Position numbers and translations under genes: made by a program
The notes under the pieces: model-generated
Told to the model about the DNA's origin: nothing
Databases searched by the model: none
What the model saw: the letters and a program-made list of their open reading frames with translations, nothing else
NCBI GenBank assembly: GCA_009760855.2
Contig: WPIO01000030.1
Location: 2,473,001 to 2,537,000 of the forward strand
Source of the DNA: Cristatella mucedo
Taxonomy: Eukaryota; Bryozoa; Phylactolaemata; Cristatellidae
DNA length: 64,000 nt
Direction of reading: 5' to 3'
Shown: piece by piece, positions 25,094-37,926 of the stretch
Layout: every line of letters starts with the position of its first letter
How positions within the stretch are numbered: the first letter of the stretch is position 1

Positions 25094-26289
25094 TCAATAC
25101 TTGAAGACCGGCTGACTTGCTAAGTGAGTTGCTCACTTTCGGATTTAGATTCAGATGCAGGGCTAGAATATCCTGAACCGAATAGTTGCCACGTTACATG
25201 GCATTCTACCGACCAGCATTGACTTTTCTTCCATAGCAAATACAAATTTAAGGTTGTGCAACCAATTTTAGACCACTTGTTATCTCGCTCGAGCCTCTTA
25301 TTCTGAGATACTTATTGCAGTACCTACACTTATGACGATAACTGTTTACCAGAGCCACTAACCAATCGGGCATACTTTAGCAAATATGCATATTGTTTGA
25401 ATACACGCAAACCCCAAGAATTTTCTCCTTCCTGTGATGCCAAGACATCACCTGACTGTAGGGGACTTTAAAAGGTAGCTAAAACCTCCACTATAGGCAC
25501 GTTCTTTGCTAGGTTCCGTTAGAATAATCGTACGGTCAACCCTACTTACGGTCTGAATTCAATCACTTCCTATGTTGACACACTTCCGTTAAAGTTTAAC
25601 TTAAGTGCAAATTAATACCTCTAATTTTCTGTGGGCAATTTCTAAATGCATATTTTAATTATCCTTACTTCTTTGTGAAGATCTTACCTGGTTCTCTGTG
25701 AGGTAAGACAATGCCTGATCTACAGAGTGTAGCAATATCCTTTGTTACCCAAGCTCCACCAGGAGCATACGATTAAAGACGTCATAGGACGATTATATCC
25801 ACTTTTAAATTGAAGATTCACGTTCGGTGGCTTACTCTCAGAACAGGTAAATGTGAGCATGTAGGTTTCTGCTCGTCACAGCCTGAAGTTGGCCACCTTA
25901 GAAGGAGCAATGGAAGGCCTTTCCGATTTTCTGTTGCTAATTCAAGCACTTTCGAAGTAAAATGAGGCAGGGTGGTCCAAAATAGAAGACCACAAACAGA
26001 CTCTGCAAAGCCCGCGTGGTTCAATTGGCGTTCCTACGTAGATCTCCTATTGAATGCAAATTTAAAGGCTTAGATTCGATGCAGAAAATTTCACGAAGTT
26101 ATCTAACCAAGCAGGTGTAGCAGTGTTAATTTAAAAGCACTAGTAAGTAGCCTCTTAAATGTCAGAAAAATCTTCTTCTCGTGAGCAGAATTAGAAATTT
26201 TCATGAAGGCTGTATTTATGTATTAATTGGTTCACAAGAAAAAAGTGCCAATCGTCGTTAATGGGCATGGTTTTTTATCCAAGTGGTGC
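25094..26289. other. Mostly unassigned; one faint LINE A trace
   Basis: Around 25440-25510 the plus strand shows a worn match to the family A C-terminal codons (CATCACCTGACTGTAGG, then CTTTAAAAGGTAGCTAAAACC). A minus-strand frame of 68 codons at 25818-26024 is not recognised. No exon can be supported. Confidence 0.3.
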
Positions 26290-27081
26290 ATGTAATGATG
26301 GCATCCGCACATGGCAGCAAATTTTCTAAAACTAAACGATGATAAAACTAACTTACTAGTTATGGGAAAACAAACACACTGTGACTCAGAAATTCAAAAG
26401 GCAAAAGCTAAAAACTGGCGCTGCCAGCAGATCTCCCGTTGAATCAGCTCAAAATCTGGTAGTCCTGTTCCAAAGTGATCTCTTGTTAGACGACCACATC
26501 AGCTCCACAATCAAATCTGCCTAGTTTCAGCTATATAACATTGCTAAGATTCAGGCTTGTCAAGATAAGGATACCACGTCTAAGTTGGTCCATGCATTTG
26601 TGACATCCCGACATGACTTCTGTAACTCACTGCTTGCTGGCCTACCGGAATGTGCGTTCAGGCGATTACAGCTGGTGCCAAACTTCGCAGCTATAATTTG
26701 GAGACCGTGCATTTAGCTCGTATGCTCCCACAGCCTGGAACTCCCTCCCGACCTGCATCAGAACATCCCCTGACCTGACCACATTTAAAAGAAACTTAAG
26801 AACATACCTATTTAGGACAGCATTTAGTGGGTCCTTGTGATTCGTCCTCGATTTGCTTATGCTTGCTGACACTGTTCATCCTGCCACTAACCACATTTGC
26901 ATGCTGACCCAGTGCATGTAACCCCTAACCATGTTATTCATTTTGTTTGTTTTTCAAGCATGATTTTACTTACTATTCTATTGCGTATCACTTTGCAGCA
27001 TATGTAAAGCGCCTAGAAAGAGATTAAGTTCTCTGAGGGCGCTTTATCAAGTGCAATATTATTATTATTATTATTATTATA
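26290..27081 (+). mobile_element. LINE family A copy with internal deletion
   Basis: The copy starts at the AANFLKLNDDKTNLLVMGK codons near 26310 and runs to the SAA codons near 26693. It then jumps to the SFGDRAF region (TTTGGAGACCGTGC, 26696), missing about 390 bp. The 3' UTR, stem-loop (27005-27044) and (ATT)n tail ending at 27081 are intact. Confidence 0.83.
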
Positions 27082-27082
27082 A

Positions 27083-27686
27083 TTGTCTGTCGCGAGCATC
27101 GCAGTTGCCACATCACACCCCTTCTCGCCAACCTGCACTGGCTACCGGTCAAGTAACTGATCGACTTCAAATTTTTTTTTCCCACTTTTAGGTCACTTCA
27201 TTCTTTGGCTCCAGCCTATCTCTCAGATCTACTTCCCCACCAGGCCAAACATTGTACCAATCTTCCGAATCCAATGGTTTACCAATACCTCCTACAAACC
27301 TCAAATCTTTTGAAGACCGTGCATTTAGTTGTATGCTCCCAAAGCTCGGAACTCACTCCCAACTTGCGTTAGAACATCCCCTGACTTGACCACATTTAAA
27401 ATCAACTTAAAAACGCACCTATTTAGGACAGCATTTAGTGGGTCTCTGTGATTCGTCCTTCATGTGCTTATGCGTGCTGACACTGTGCATGCTGCCACTA
27501 ACCACACTTGCATGCTGACCCTGTGCGTGTCACCCCTAACCATGTTATTCATGTTGTTTATCAAGCATTTTATTACTCACTATTCAATTGCGTTTCATTT
27601 GCAGAAAATGTAAAGCGCCTGGAAAGAGATTGAGTTCTCTGAGGGCGCTTTATCAAGTGCATTTTTATTATATTATTATTATAATA
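27083..27686 (+). mobile_element. LINE family A, 5'-truncated, directly abutting the tail of the previous copy
   Basis: It begins at the CRERRSCHI codons (TGTCTGTCGCGAGC) with no unique sequence between it and the (ATT)n tail of the upstream copy, and has its own 3' UTR, stem-loop and ATT-rich tail. This is a head-to-tail pair of separately truncated elements. Confidence 0.83.
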
Positions 27687-28469
27687 CCTTCATAACAAAT
27701 GACAGCGACCCAAAGATTTCTTTCCTAGTGCACATAAACATCAAAGCTGAATCTTTCAACGAGCAGATACGATTAAATACTTGTAATATATATTAGTAAA
27801 TTGAATAAAGATTATTTGAAAGCTTTGTTAGTTATAATAACAAATTAGTTTACCATTATTCTGTTTCTAAAAAATAGTTGCTTTTCCTCATTGCTAGTGC
27901 CTCACGGGAAATTCCAATTGGTTATATTCTATGCAAATTTTGCTTTTGTGATGGAGATAGTGATTAATTTCAATCAAACCTGTTTCTGCTAAGAGCACCG
28001 ACAAATTCGCATTCTGAGGTTGACGTTTAGCCAGAAGAAGGATCAAATACATCAAAATTAGCATTCATGTATCCAAGTCGCGTTGAGAAACGGCAGCTCA
28101 AAATGCCGTTGAAGCAAATATAAGTTCAAGGTTAGAGCGTATTCTATAAATAACTTTAATGGAGATACTTCAATTAATTTTGCCTCCCCCATTTTTATTA
28201 TTGAGACTGTCCTTAGGAATGACATTCTATGAAAAACTTTGGTGAAATTCATATTAATTGGGGAAAGGTCGTGCTAGGCTTTCAGTATGTCCTGGCTCCT
28301 GTGCTTTTCCTTTTTTTTCGCGAATGATTGAAATGAGTTTTTATAAAAATGGAATCGGGAGAAGACTTTTTAAAATCTAATTTGGCATATTTTTGAGAGA
28401 GCTAGAAACAGCTGCTCCTAGTGTTCAGCTTTGTGACCCTTTATGCGGCCATCATTCACTACGATGAAA

Positions 28470-28556
28470 CTGTGCAGCAAATGTAAAGCGCCTAGAAAGA
28501 GATTGAGTTCTCTGAAGGCGCTTTACCAAGTGCATTATTATTATCATTACTATTCT
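28470..28556 (+). mobile_element. Isolated family A terminal hairpin
   Basis: Only the last 80-odd bases are present: GCAGCAAATGTAAAGCGCC, the hairpin and a short (ATT)n-like tail. Like 3521-3600, it is a nearly minimal retroposed 3' end. Confidence 0.8.
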
Positions 28557-28687
28557 AGCGGCTCAGCTTGTTGACGATTTTTTACACCTCATTATATTTA
28601 GTACTTTTGGTCCGAAGAAGTTAAATCTTTGAACTTCGCCTCCAGCAACTGTGGAAAGACATAGTGGACTTATTTTGAAGCTGTATA

Positions 28688-28750
28688 CTTATTCTTATTC
28701 TTATTCTCTTATTCTTAGTCTTATTACTTAGACTAATTAGTCTTATTCTT
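28688..28750. repeat. (TTATTC)n-like hexanucleotide repeat
   Basis: CTTATT repeats with small variants (TTAGTC, TTACTTAG). Confidence 0.8.
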
Positions 28751-28907
28751 TTACCATGACAAGCTTCATAATTAGGCCTGATTGAAAAATATTGGAATTT
28801 ATTTTGGCGTCAGCCACTTACGAGAGCCTGCAAACAGCTTCCACTTGATCTGCAGCCCATTGTGGCAAGTTCCTCATGTAATATTCCGCCTAAGTATACT
28901 AATTGGT

Positions 28908-29085
28908 GAGCCGTAATGGCTCAATAGGTAAGGCGGTTGCTTATCTAGACCTCGGCCCCGAGGTCGTGGGTTCGAACCCTGTGGTGGGCAATCCTTTATC
29001 GCCACTGCAAGCGGTGATGATAGCCACTACGGCTCTTACAAAAATAGGCTGTTAAATCAGCTAGCATTTTTTTTATTTTTTAATT
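28908..29085 (+). mobile_element. tRNA-derived SINE S1
   Basis: The head GAGCCGTAATGGCTCAATAGG is followed by a long CCTCGG/CCGAGG stem and the B-box GGGTTCGAACCC, which is intact and well matched to the pol III consensus. The body TTTATCGCCACTGCAAGCGG leads to the end AATCAGCTAGCATTTTTTT. This copy has the best-preserved internal promoter of the four. Confidence 0.83.
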
Positions 29086-29284
29086 GCGCAGTTAGATAAG
29101 AAAACATTTCCACTTCGTGAAGCCACAGTGGATACCCTTCCAAAATGACAAAACTTTATTTCTTCAACATTTCCTAGCCAAGTTCTCTAAACTTCAAGGA
29201 ACTAAGCAATATATTCACATCTTAAGCTGAGGCAGCCTTAGTGGGTGATAAGGAGAGACTGTAATGTGATTAACTCCGTCTAAA

Positions 29285-29870
29285 GCTAGTAAAAACCAAA
29301 AACTTAAGTGGATGTTATGCAGGAGAGTTTCCATTTCGCAATAATATAATTCATTTATATAGCGCCCCAAGAGAACTTAATCTCTATTCATGCGCTTCAC
29401 ATATGCCTCGGGGCTTGAGCCCTCGACCTCAGTCAGACCTTAGTCGGGGCGAGCACCTTAACCGCAATTTTCTAACCCTAAGCGATTTTCGATTCAAATT
29501 TAGTACCAAACAGACTTTATTTCTAGCCGCATGGAAAAGTGAAAAGTACTGCTGATTTAGGAGGGCACATGAGGTTGCGAGTATTATGCAGTAGCAGCAC
29601 AGGACCGCTGAAAAAATGTGCGACGGTTCAGCAGGAAAGTAGATATCCTTGGATAAGAATTTTTATAAGTGAGATGCACAGTCTAGAACGTGCACAGTAA
29701 AGCTTTAGTTGTCTACGGTCGTCAAACGAAAAAATAATTTAAGAGCTAATATATTTTCAACAGAGGATTAGCGTCCATAGACGACTTTGGGGTAAGAGGA
29801 GACTGAAACTAGTGCCCCAATTAGCAATTAGAATAGGTACTTGCTTCTCTTAGTAAAAAGCTTTGCCTTT
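29285..29870 (-). mobile_element. LINE family B 3' fragment, copy B7
   Basis: It aligns with the 3' part of copy B2: GTTATGCAGGAGAGTTT, CCAAACAGACTT, GTAGCAGCACAGGACCGCTG and GAGGAGACTGAAACT. It is split by an S2 SINE at 29337-29470 and is diverged, with no coding potential. Confidence 0.68.
29337..29470 (-). mobile_element. SINE S2 (tRNA head, LINE A-type 3' hairpin) nested in LINE B7
   Basis: Read on the minus strand: a tRNA-like head with GCGGTTAAGGTGCTCGCC and the B-box-like GGGCTCAAGCCCC, then CATATGTGAAGCGC, a stem-loop with AGAGATTAAGTTCTCT in its centre, and a tail ATAAATGAATTATATTATT. It matches 48579-48713 closely. Confidence 0.8.
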
Positions 29871-31036
29871 CGTCTCTGAAAAGAGTTCCCTGTGAATAAT
29901 ACCAATTTAATTCGGTTACCTGAGAAAAAAGTAGCTTCAATTAGACAAGCCACGATGCTGCTAAACTTATCAAGACTTTTGCCACAGAAGTAAAACATAC
30001 CCGATCTCTATGAGATTTGAATTCAATAAAAGTGACGTTGACGCGACAGCAAGCAGATAAGCATGCAGTGCCTCATATACGAAATATAGAAATATACGAA
30101 ATAGACGACAGTGCCTCATATGCAAAATATACGAAAACAATCAGGAGTTTTAATGTGTGCGATTTGACAGACAAGAAAATCTACCAGCGTTCAAGAGGGA
30201 GATAAGGGGATATTAAAACATTATTCCATATTCATATCAAATGCAACCAAAACCTTGTATTCATTTAGCAGTCCTTAAAATATAAAAATCCGACGTTCTT
30301 GAAGAGCTTTTTGGCCTGAAAGGAATTGCTGATTGTGGTGTGCTGTTAGCAACAATTATAGTCTGAAGTCCTTTTATTACTTTAATCCAAAGCATCAGGA
30401 TTGACTCACATAACTGTAAAACCGATTGACCGATTCATACTTAGAGATTCTAGGTAGCCAGCCTGTAAAAAGCTATATTTTACTCCAGCCTCTTGGTTCT
30501 TTTTTATGGCAAGCCGTTTTTTGTTTCGCTTAGCATACGTGTCAGTTAGAATAGGAGGCAAATTAAGTTGGTGAGATATAAGGATTTAAAATAAGTTCAA
30601 GGATTATAAATATGATCCAGCATTTATTATAACTAGTTAAATATTCCTTTTCTCTGAAATTTGAATTCCTGTCAATATGAAGCACATTTAGGCATCTTTT
30701 TACTTATGCACTCAAGTAGATTCACTTAATAAACATGTTTATTTAAAAGAGTGTCTTCTCTAGAATTATCATTAAACCATCCTAATGATTTGAGTCTGGC
30801 AAATACTGGGTACATTTCTTTAAAAAAATTTAATCCTGTTGAATAACTTTATTTAACTGACTTCTTTTTTATAGTCTATTCATTTAGAGTTTGCTGAAGA
30901 ATCACCGTAACTATAGCTGCACCAGAGCCCTGTGAGGACATCTTAATCATAAGTAGAGAATATGACGATGTGAAACTGACTAATTGTAATGCAATTACTT
31001 TTTCTAAATTGTAATTGAGTGATTGAGCTATCAGGA
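29871..31036. other. Unassigned; contains a 43-bp-spaced short duplication
   Basis: CAGTGCCTCATATACGAAAT at 30066 recurs with changes at 30109 (CAGTGCCTCATATGCAAAAT), with ATACGAAAT-like words between, indicating a degenerate tandem duplication. No gene is recognised. Confidence 0.4.
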
Positions 31037-31520
31037 TATAATAATAATAATAATAAATTTTGAAAGCGCTCTCATACAACTGAATCTCTTTATAGGCACT
31101 TAACTGATGCGGCATTGAAAGCATTACCAAGTGTTGGTGGTAATATTCGCAAGCACCAATCACAGTGTAAATAGTTACGTGCACACAAAAGACGAATGGC
31201 AAGCACTGGCCACATGCTGTCATAAACTTGGTGCCATCGGATAGAAACTCGGCAATGAATACGAGCTCGAAACTGCAGGTATTCAAAATGCATGATGGGG
31301 AAGACTAAATTATACAACGTAGATACCGGTTTACGTGAGACGTGGGAGTCTTTAAAATTAACCCAGAATGTACCACTAGTTGAAAAACTATAGACTAATT
31401 GTGCAGTGATCCTTGCATGGAAAGCAATATATTTATTTACGAGGAAGTCCAAAAACTGTATTTTGTAAATCGGGTATATCATGTAAGAGCTGATACACTG
31501 TATGGTTTTCGAGCTCATAG
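31037..31520 (-). mobile_element. LINE family A-related 3' end, divergent subfamily
   Basis: An (AAT)n run and a modified stem-loop (GAAAGCGCTCTCATACAACTG) are followed by 3' UTR blocks (AAAGCATTACCAAGTGTTGG, GCAAGCACCAATCACAGTG, CACAAAAGACGAATGGC). These align with 63250-63350 rather than with the main family A. Two overlapping frames here have no supporting homology. The 5' boundary is uncertain. Confidence 0.5.
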
Positions 31521-31596
31521 ATCACTCCCAAAGTTAATTTATTATTGTAATATTCTTTTTAATTAATCCAAATTAAAAAAAGATAATCCAACTGAC

Positions 31597-31731
31597 CTGT
31601 ACAACCATACTCATCTTCACCAAATGAACAGTCTCTGTCACCGTCGCATCTCCAGTTAGAGTTTATACATTTTTCAGTTGTGGCACACCAGAAACGGCCA
31701 TATGCATAGCACTGTGATTGTTCAGACGAAG
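31597..31731 (-). CDS. LDL-receptor class A domain exon (first along the minus strand)
   Basis: A 135-bp phase 1-1 exon with acceptor CATTTTATAG before 31731 and donor GTCAGT after 31597. With the split first codon as residue 1, cysteines are at 8, 16, 22, 29, 35 and 44. WRCDG spans 27-31 and GEDE spans 38-41. The calcium ligands Asp30, Asp34, Asp40 and Glu41 are present. Module and borders closely resemble the 12.7-kb exon: same lengths between cysteines, the FWCAT and GEDEYGC strings, and the same donor. Even the last intron bases before the acceptor are alike, which points to fairly recent exon duplication. An alternative is a gene start here: an in-frame ATG at 31801 opens a hydrophobic stretch (VIFVRYLITLSHFIAS) that could act as a signal peptide if the acceptor is not used. 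Confidence 0.86.
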
Positions 31732-32880
31732 CTATAAAATGCGAAAGAGTTATTAAATATCTTACGAAGATTACTTTAAGGCATTCCAGAGCCATTTTCA
31801 TGGATACTTTAATAAATGGTCTGAATGTTCAGTTCAGGCCAGACTAACATTATTGATATGATGCCAGCACTTTTAAAAGAACGCCATTTAGCTGATCTTA
31901 TACTTTTTTGAGATGAGATAATAAATTGATTTATAATAATTAAATAACTATATTTTAAATTTGGATTGAACTAAGCACCACCATGCAATGTATTCTATTG
32001 ATAAGTTTAACACTGAACTAAATTTCTCCTCCAGCTTTAAATCTAGCTGCAACTTTATACGTTAAAAAGTCGGTACCATACATTCCTGCAGAAAACTAAA
32101 TTTTTGTCACGCCTCAAATCTCCGACAGCTTCGTAAGTTCTATCCCACCCATAATAATATTATTGAACGTGAAATATGTCTTTTTCCTGGTTTGGTTGCA
32201 CACTCTAACTTCGCAGTTTAAATTTTCCTCTTTGGAATGCTCCTTCCAGAATTTGGCAGGTTCACCCTGCTACTTACTAGTAATACATTTAAGCTAGAAA
32301 AAACCGTTTAATGTAGCAGCAACTAATTTATAAGGCTTGCGTAGACATCCTGGACTTAAGGGTTTTACAAGTACTGTATGAATGCGCTGGAAATATTTAA
32401 TATTCAAGTTATGCTAACTGATCATTACTGGAAGTGTTGTCTCGGTCACTTTCAAACGTTATATGCAATAATATAGTTACAGTCCGAAAGTTATTAATCA
32501 TTTACAATGCATTTTCTTACTTTTAGATGTTTTAATATGACAGTTTAAATTAGCTACCATACTTAATTATTCTGATTGGTGTTGACTTGAGCTTTTTACA
32601 CTATCTTAGTATTGAGCATAAATGTTTACGCCACTTCTGGTTTCCACAAATTCTTAGACGTGAAAGGGAGAAAACAGGGTAGGCCTTACACAGTTCTTAC
32701 TTGATCGGATACCTGTTCCCTCATTGTCCAGGCGGCATAAAAAGCCTAATATATTTTCTTTAAGCATGTCATTAATCCTTTAGACTCCATTACGAATGTA
32801 AAATTATTTTCTAAAGATGCAGTTTAAGACGGGATACGGACATTGTGCTGTATTGTATAATTACATGTGTACATATTTAC

Positions 32881-32929
<49 letters not shown>

Positions 32930-33879
32930 CAGGAAGAGAGACAGTGAGAGAGAGAGAGAGAGAGATTAAGTGTTTTGCTTAATGAGATATGTTGTGGGTT
33001 TAATACCTGCTGGTAACTGCTAATAAAACAGCATTCACCGTCTCCCAATCGTCCTTGTGCTTATGTCTTGTTCAATCTAGCTCTGGAAATCTAGAGAAAA
33101 TTCGATGCTGAATAGATAATTTACGTATAAAATTAAAAGAATAATCAAGTTTCTACAAATCTCCAGGTTAGTATCAGAATCAAAAGCCTTCTAGCTTTAA
33201 CAGGAGCTGTTGCACGGTGTCCTCTTCAGTTGCTAAGGCATGTACAAATAGGACAGACTTATTTAACTATTTTATTGCTCCTAGGGTTGGTAAACAGGGA
33301 GACCAGCTGGAGGGACTTAAGGGCTCACTCATGTTCAACTAGCTGCGAGTACGGTGAGCTTACGAGCGATCACTTTATTCAGGAAATGTCAGCAAAAAGC
33401 CTCGTCGTAACAACAGCAACAGTGAATGTAGCAGAGGCACTAGTGAGTCAACCTGTAAAGCCAGTTCAGGTAAACAGAAGGTCTTATGGTCTCGACAACC
33501 GGCTGCTTATTCAATCGATTTTTTGCAATAATGCTGATGATTCTTTATTTTCGATCTAATGGGAAGAAATCATTTTAGGCATTTTGTAAGGATCCGGGCT
33601 GCATAATTTCTTAAAACGGAAAAATAACTAAAAATTTTAGGTTGGCAAATTGACTTATAATTTCAGCACAGAAAAAAATAGCGTTCTAGTCATATTCATT
33701 ATAAGGTAATTCTAGTCACATCGGTGCAGTTTTCCAAGCTATTGAAGCAGGAATATTCTTGATCTGACAATGGACTTAGAGACATTCCTAATTATCTGCT
33801 TCGAATATATAATTGCTAGGGGCAGGTTTTATAATAATCTTTATTTAGGCTTCAGGAACGCAAAAGTAGCTTAATTATT
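31732..33879. other. Unassigned flank, no gene seen
   Basis: Apart from the AT/GA microsatellite, I see no further LDLa exon or known repeat. A plus-strand 109-codon frame (33230-33559) has no recognisable family and no supporting splice or repeat signal. Confidence 0.35.
32877..32966. repeat. Compound (AT)n(AG)n microsatellite
   Basis: About 20 bp of AT followed by about 70 bp of AG with a few interruptions. Confidence 0.95.
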
Positions 33880-34724
33880 AATAATAATAATAATAATTCA
33901 CTTGATAAAGCGCCCTCAGAGAACTTAATCTCTCTCTAGACGCTTTACATTTGCTGCAAAGTGAAATGCAATTTAATGGTAAGTAAAATCATGCTTGAAA
34001 AACAAGCGAAATAAATAATATGGTTAGGGGTGACATGCACAGGGTCGGCATGCAAATGTGGTTAGTGGCAGCATGCACAGTGTCAGCATGTCGCATAAGC
34101 ACATCAAAGACGAATCACAGGGACCCACTAAATGCTGTCCCAAATAGGTGTGTTTTTAGGTTCCTTTTAAATGTGGTAAGGTCAGGTGATGTTCTGACGC
34201 AGGTCGGGAGTGAGTTCCAGGCTTTGGGAGCATATGAACTAAATGCACGGTCTCCAAAGGATTTAAGGTTTGTACGAGGTATTTCTAGACTGTTGGATTC
34301 CGAAAAGCGGGTGGTGCTATGCTTGGCCTGATAGGGTAGGATATCTGAAAGATAGGCTGGAGCCATAGAATGAAGGGACCTAAAAGTGAGCAACAAAACC
34401 TTGAAGTCAATCCGTTGCTTGACTGGTAGCCAGTGCAGGTCGGCGAGAAGTGGAGTAATGTGGCAACTGCGACGCTCACGGCAGACAAGTCTATCTGCCG
34501 AGTTTTGCACCAGCTGCAATCGCCTGATCGCACATGCTGGTAGCCCAATAAGCAGTGAGTTGCAGAAGTCGAGACGGGATGTTACGAATGCATGGACCAA
34601 CTTAGATGTTGTATCTTTATCTAAACAAGCCCAAATTTTAGCAACGTTATGAAGCTGAAAATAGGTGGATTTGACAGTGGAGCTGATATGGTCGTCTAAC
34701 GAGAGGTCGCTTTGGAATATGTCA
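33880..34724 (-). mobile_element. LINE family A, well-preserved 5'-truncated copy
   Basis: An (AAT)n tail and stem-loop (33906-33955) lead to a 161-codon minus-strand frame at 34115-34600. That frame runs from [20 protein letters not shown] through [18 protein letters not shown] to YAPKAWNSLPTCVRTSP and the terminal SGSL. Truncation at 34724 falls in the SDLSLDDHIS codons. It is one of the least decayed copies. Confidence 0.88.
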
Positions 34725-35790
34725 GAATTATTCGTCCGTCATACTGCATATGCCGATCCGGTTGGATGGAATTTCTGCCGATACTTCTGGATAGGTTCAA
34801 TGGTGCTCTGGGTGTGATATGAGAGCTCTTCTCAGCAATAGCTGCTTCAAACCACTTCTACTCATTCATGAACGCTGTTTTAAAGGCTTAATACCTCTTT
34901 TACAGTGGATTTACATTTTAAAATATTAATTATATATTTTAAGGCATGGGCACTCTAATTTGCTTCTTAGATCTGCATACCACTATGCTCAAGTGCTTCA
35001 CCTACAAATGTCTAGCTGTGATACAAGATTCAGTTGTGGTCCAGTTTTTTTGCAGTCGATACATTCTGCCACAGCGAGGAATGTTGTCGTTTGTGGTTCA
35101 TTTCCGTTTGAAACTGAATTTCTCAGCTTTTATTTCTAATAACCATGTTGTCAATGGTTTTACTTCATATCAATGTTACAAATCTTCTCTGAGGTTAATT
35201 TTAGGGTTCATCACGGTACTAAAGTGAGCTAGTCAGCTGTAGTTCAAATCTAGTTTTGACTGGTATGAAGGCTTAACGGATTTCCATTGCAGTCCTCTTA
35301 GAATTGTTGTGTTCTGGCCTTAGTAAGTTGACAGCGGCCAGGAGTATCATTGGAACTGTGATAGGAACGTGGCAATTCGTGATTTTACTATGAAATCGTG
35401 TTTTTGATTCATGTTGTAGTGAATTTGTCAGCCGTTTGTCGAATTTTGAGCTATGAAATTGCATAAATTATGAAGTAGCAATTATTCATTGTTCTTAGAG
35501 CTTGGGTTTGCTTCACTCCAAAAAGGATTTTCAAGCCATGTTGTGAGCCATATTCGAGTAGCTCTCATTAAGCTTTGGATAAAAAATTCCTTAGCTAATG
35601 CAAAAAAGATTATTGTGACAATCGTAAACATCTAAAAGCTATGATTAATGTTTATACTATTAATCAGTTTTAGGACTGGCTTTTAGCTCGTTTGGTTCTT
35701 ATTTTGATTTCGGTTTCCGTACTGTAATCTTATCTCTCTGTTTCTCTCTTTTCAATGGTTTATAGGCCGAAAGGTAATGCAAAGCTTCCT
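34725..35790. other. Unassigned, no gene recognised
   Basis: A 93-codon plus-strand frame at 34946-35227 (Cys- and Phe-rich) has no recognised motif and may be chance. Confidence 0.35.
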
Positions 35791-37660
35791 TCCTACATAA
35801 AGTGACCTAAAAGTGAGCGAAAAAACCTTAAAGGCGATCAGTTGCTTGACTGGGAGCGAGTGCAGGTCGTCGCGAAGTGGTGTGATTTGGCAACTGTGAC
35901 GCTCACGACGTACAAGCCTAGCTGCAGAGTTTTGCACCAGCTGTAATTGCCTGATTGCACATGCCGGTAGGCCAGCAATCAGTGAGTTGCAGAAGTTAAG
36001 ACGGGTTGTCACAAATGCATGGACCAACTTAAACGAGGCATCCTTATCTAAAAATCCCGAGTTTTCAGCAATTGTATGCAGCTGAAAGTAGGCAGATTTG
36101 ATTGTGGAGCTGATGTGGTCGTCTATCGAGAGGTCACTTTGGAACATGACACCTAGATTTTGAGCTGATTCAACTCGAGATATGCTGGCAAAGCCGATTT
36201 TGAGCTTGAGCCTTTCCAATATCTTAATCACACTGGGTTTTCCCATAACTAGTAAGTCAGTTGCATCATCGTTTAGTTTTAGAAAATTTGCTGCCATCCA
36301 TATGCGGATGTCATTAATGCATGCATCAAGTGAGTTGAGAGAATTCGAGGTGCTCGAAGGCTGCGAGGGGATCAAAGCAAAGGTAACCGTGAAAAGAACC
36401 GGAACTAGCAAGGAGCCCTGACGTAACCCATATTTCAGAGGTTCCTCGGATTATCTTTGTCCATTCACGTCAAGACTCTGGAGTCTCCCACTGTGATTGG
36501 ACCTGGTGGACCATTGCAGAGCAGTGCCAGTGATGCCCAGGCGAGATGGGAGGCGCTCTGGAAGAACTTTGTGATCGATAGTATCAAAAGCTGCCGAAAG
36601 ATCGAGCAAAACAAGCAGAGACACTCTACCTACATCTGCATTCCTAAGTAGGGCGTTTTACACCGTAAGTCTTGCTGATTCTGTGGAGTAATCAGCTCTA
36701 AACCAGAGTGGAACTTACTAGTAAGGTATGAAGTTTCAATACATGAGTTCAGCTTATCCGCCACGACCCGTTCCAGTGTCTTTGATAGGAATGGTTGAAG
36801 GGAGACTGGGCGGTAGTTGCTCAAGTTCTCTCGGTCTAGTGTCGCTTTCTTGAGAAGTGGCCTAACTACAGCTTTTTTTAAAGGTGCCAGGACATGACCT
36901 GAGGCTAATGACATATTAATGATGTTAGTTATGCATGGCAGCAGTAGATCAATGCAACGGAGAAACAGGACAGTGGGAATAGGGTCCAGAGGACTTGTTG
37001 TCTTTTTTGATTGGGATATGAACCTTAGGACAAGATCACTAGTGACCTGCCTAAATGTAAACATTGAGGTGCAGGCAGGAATCTTGGAACAGCATTCTAG
37101 GGGGATGTTGTCATCGCATGGATGGACTCCCTGATCTTGTCTATCTTCTGCATAAAGAAGAGAGAGAAGCGATCAGCTAGATCATTACCAGGATCGTCAG
37201 GTAAGTAGCTAATCTGGGAGCGGTTGAAGAGATGGTTTATCGTCGACATCAGCATTTTTGGATTGTGCATCTGTGATTCAACAGTGTTTTTATTGATGCT
37301 AGACCCCGCCTTAGCGAGGATCAATTGGTACCACCTACAGCAGTCTTCATATGCCTGTCGATGGACAGTCAGTCCTTATCTTGTGTATGTTTTTTTCAAG
37401 CTTGCGCTTAGCAGACCTGGCTAGTTTAATGTCTCTGGTAAACCATGGGCCGTCTGGGCGAGGGCGCACTGTGGGCTTAGTCAGATGTGCAAACTCGTCG
37501 AGCGTGTCAGCTAGTGTCGTGATGTAGCCACCTACCAATGATGACATATCGGAGGGAGGACTGAGAAGCAGAGGCGAATATTCTCGCACGGACAGCATCC
37601 ATGTCAAGGGTCTTGAGGTTTCACGATTCACAGGTTATTTTAGAGGAGGAATCAGGCACA
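35791..37660 (-). mobile_element. LINE family A copy with EN-RT linker, missing its 3' end and YxDD box
   Basis: From 5' to 3' on the minus strand: linker after the endonuclease (37347-37631, GPWFTRDIKLARSAKRKLEK), 37097-37324 (RFSLFFMQKIDKIRES), RT N-terminus (36630-37064, SNYRPVSLQPFLSKTLERVV), then a 219-codon frame at 35752-36411 covering the thumb. In that frame PVLFTVT is followed directly by PSQPSSTSNSLNS. About 90 bp encoding the FHFYVDDTQLY catalytic segment is deleted, so this RT is dead. Sequence stops at 35791 without 3' UTR or hairpin. Confidence 0.85.
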
Positions 37661-37926
37661 CACTGTAGATTGAATGAGATCTGCATGCGTCAGATAAGCA
37701 CTTAGTCCATGCGTATTAAAAATCAAAGTTGTCAATTGCTTACGAACTCTACTGAAGATCCATGTTTATCAATATTATTCAATCCTTCACTAACTCGGGT
37801 ATATTCTGTTTAATTTTCAGGAATTTGAGCACTTTGTCCGTAACTTATTCTTTATTGGGAACCTGTCCTATAACTTTCCATGCTTCTGCTAGCCTTCATG
37901 CCATGAATCACCGATACATCGTTTAG

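Noticed and set aside
28908-28990. Functional tRNA gene
   Set aside because: The A and B boxes are present, but the same tRNA-like head recurs with the same non-tRNA body and (ATTT)n tail at three other places, so it is a SINE.
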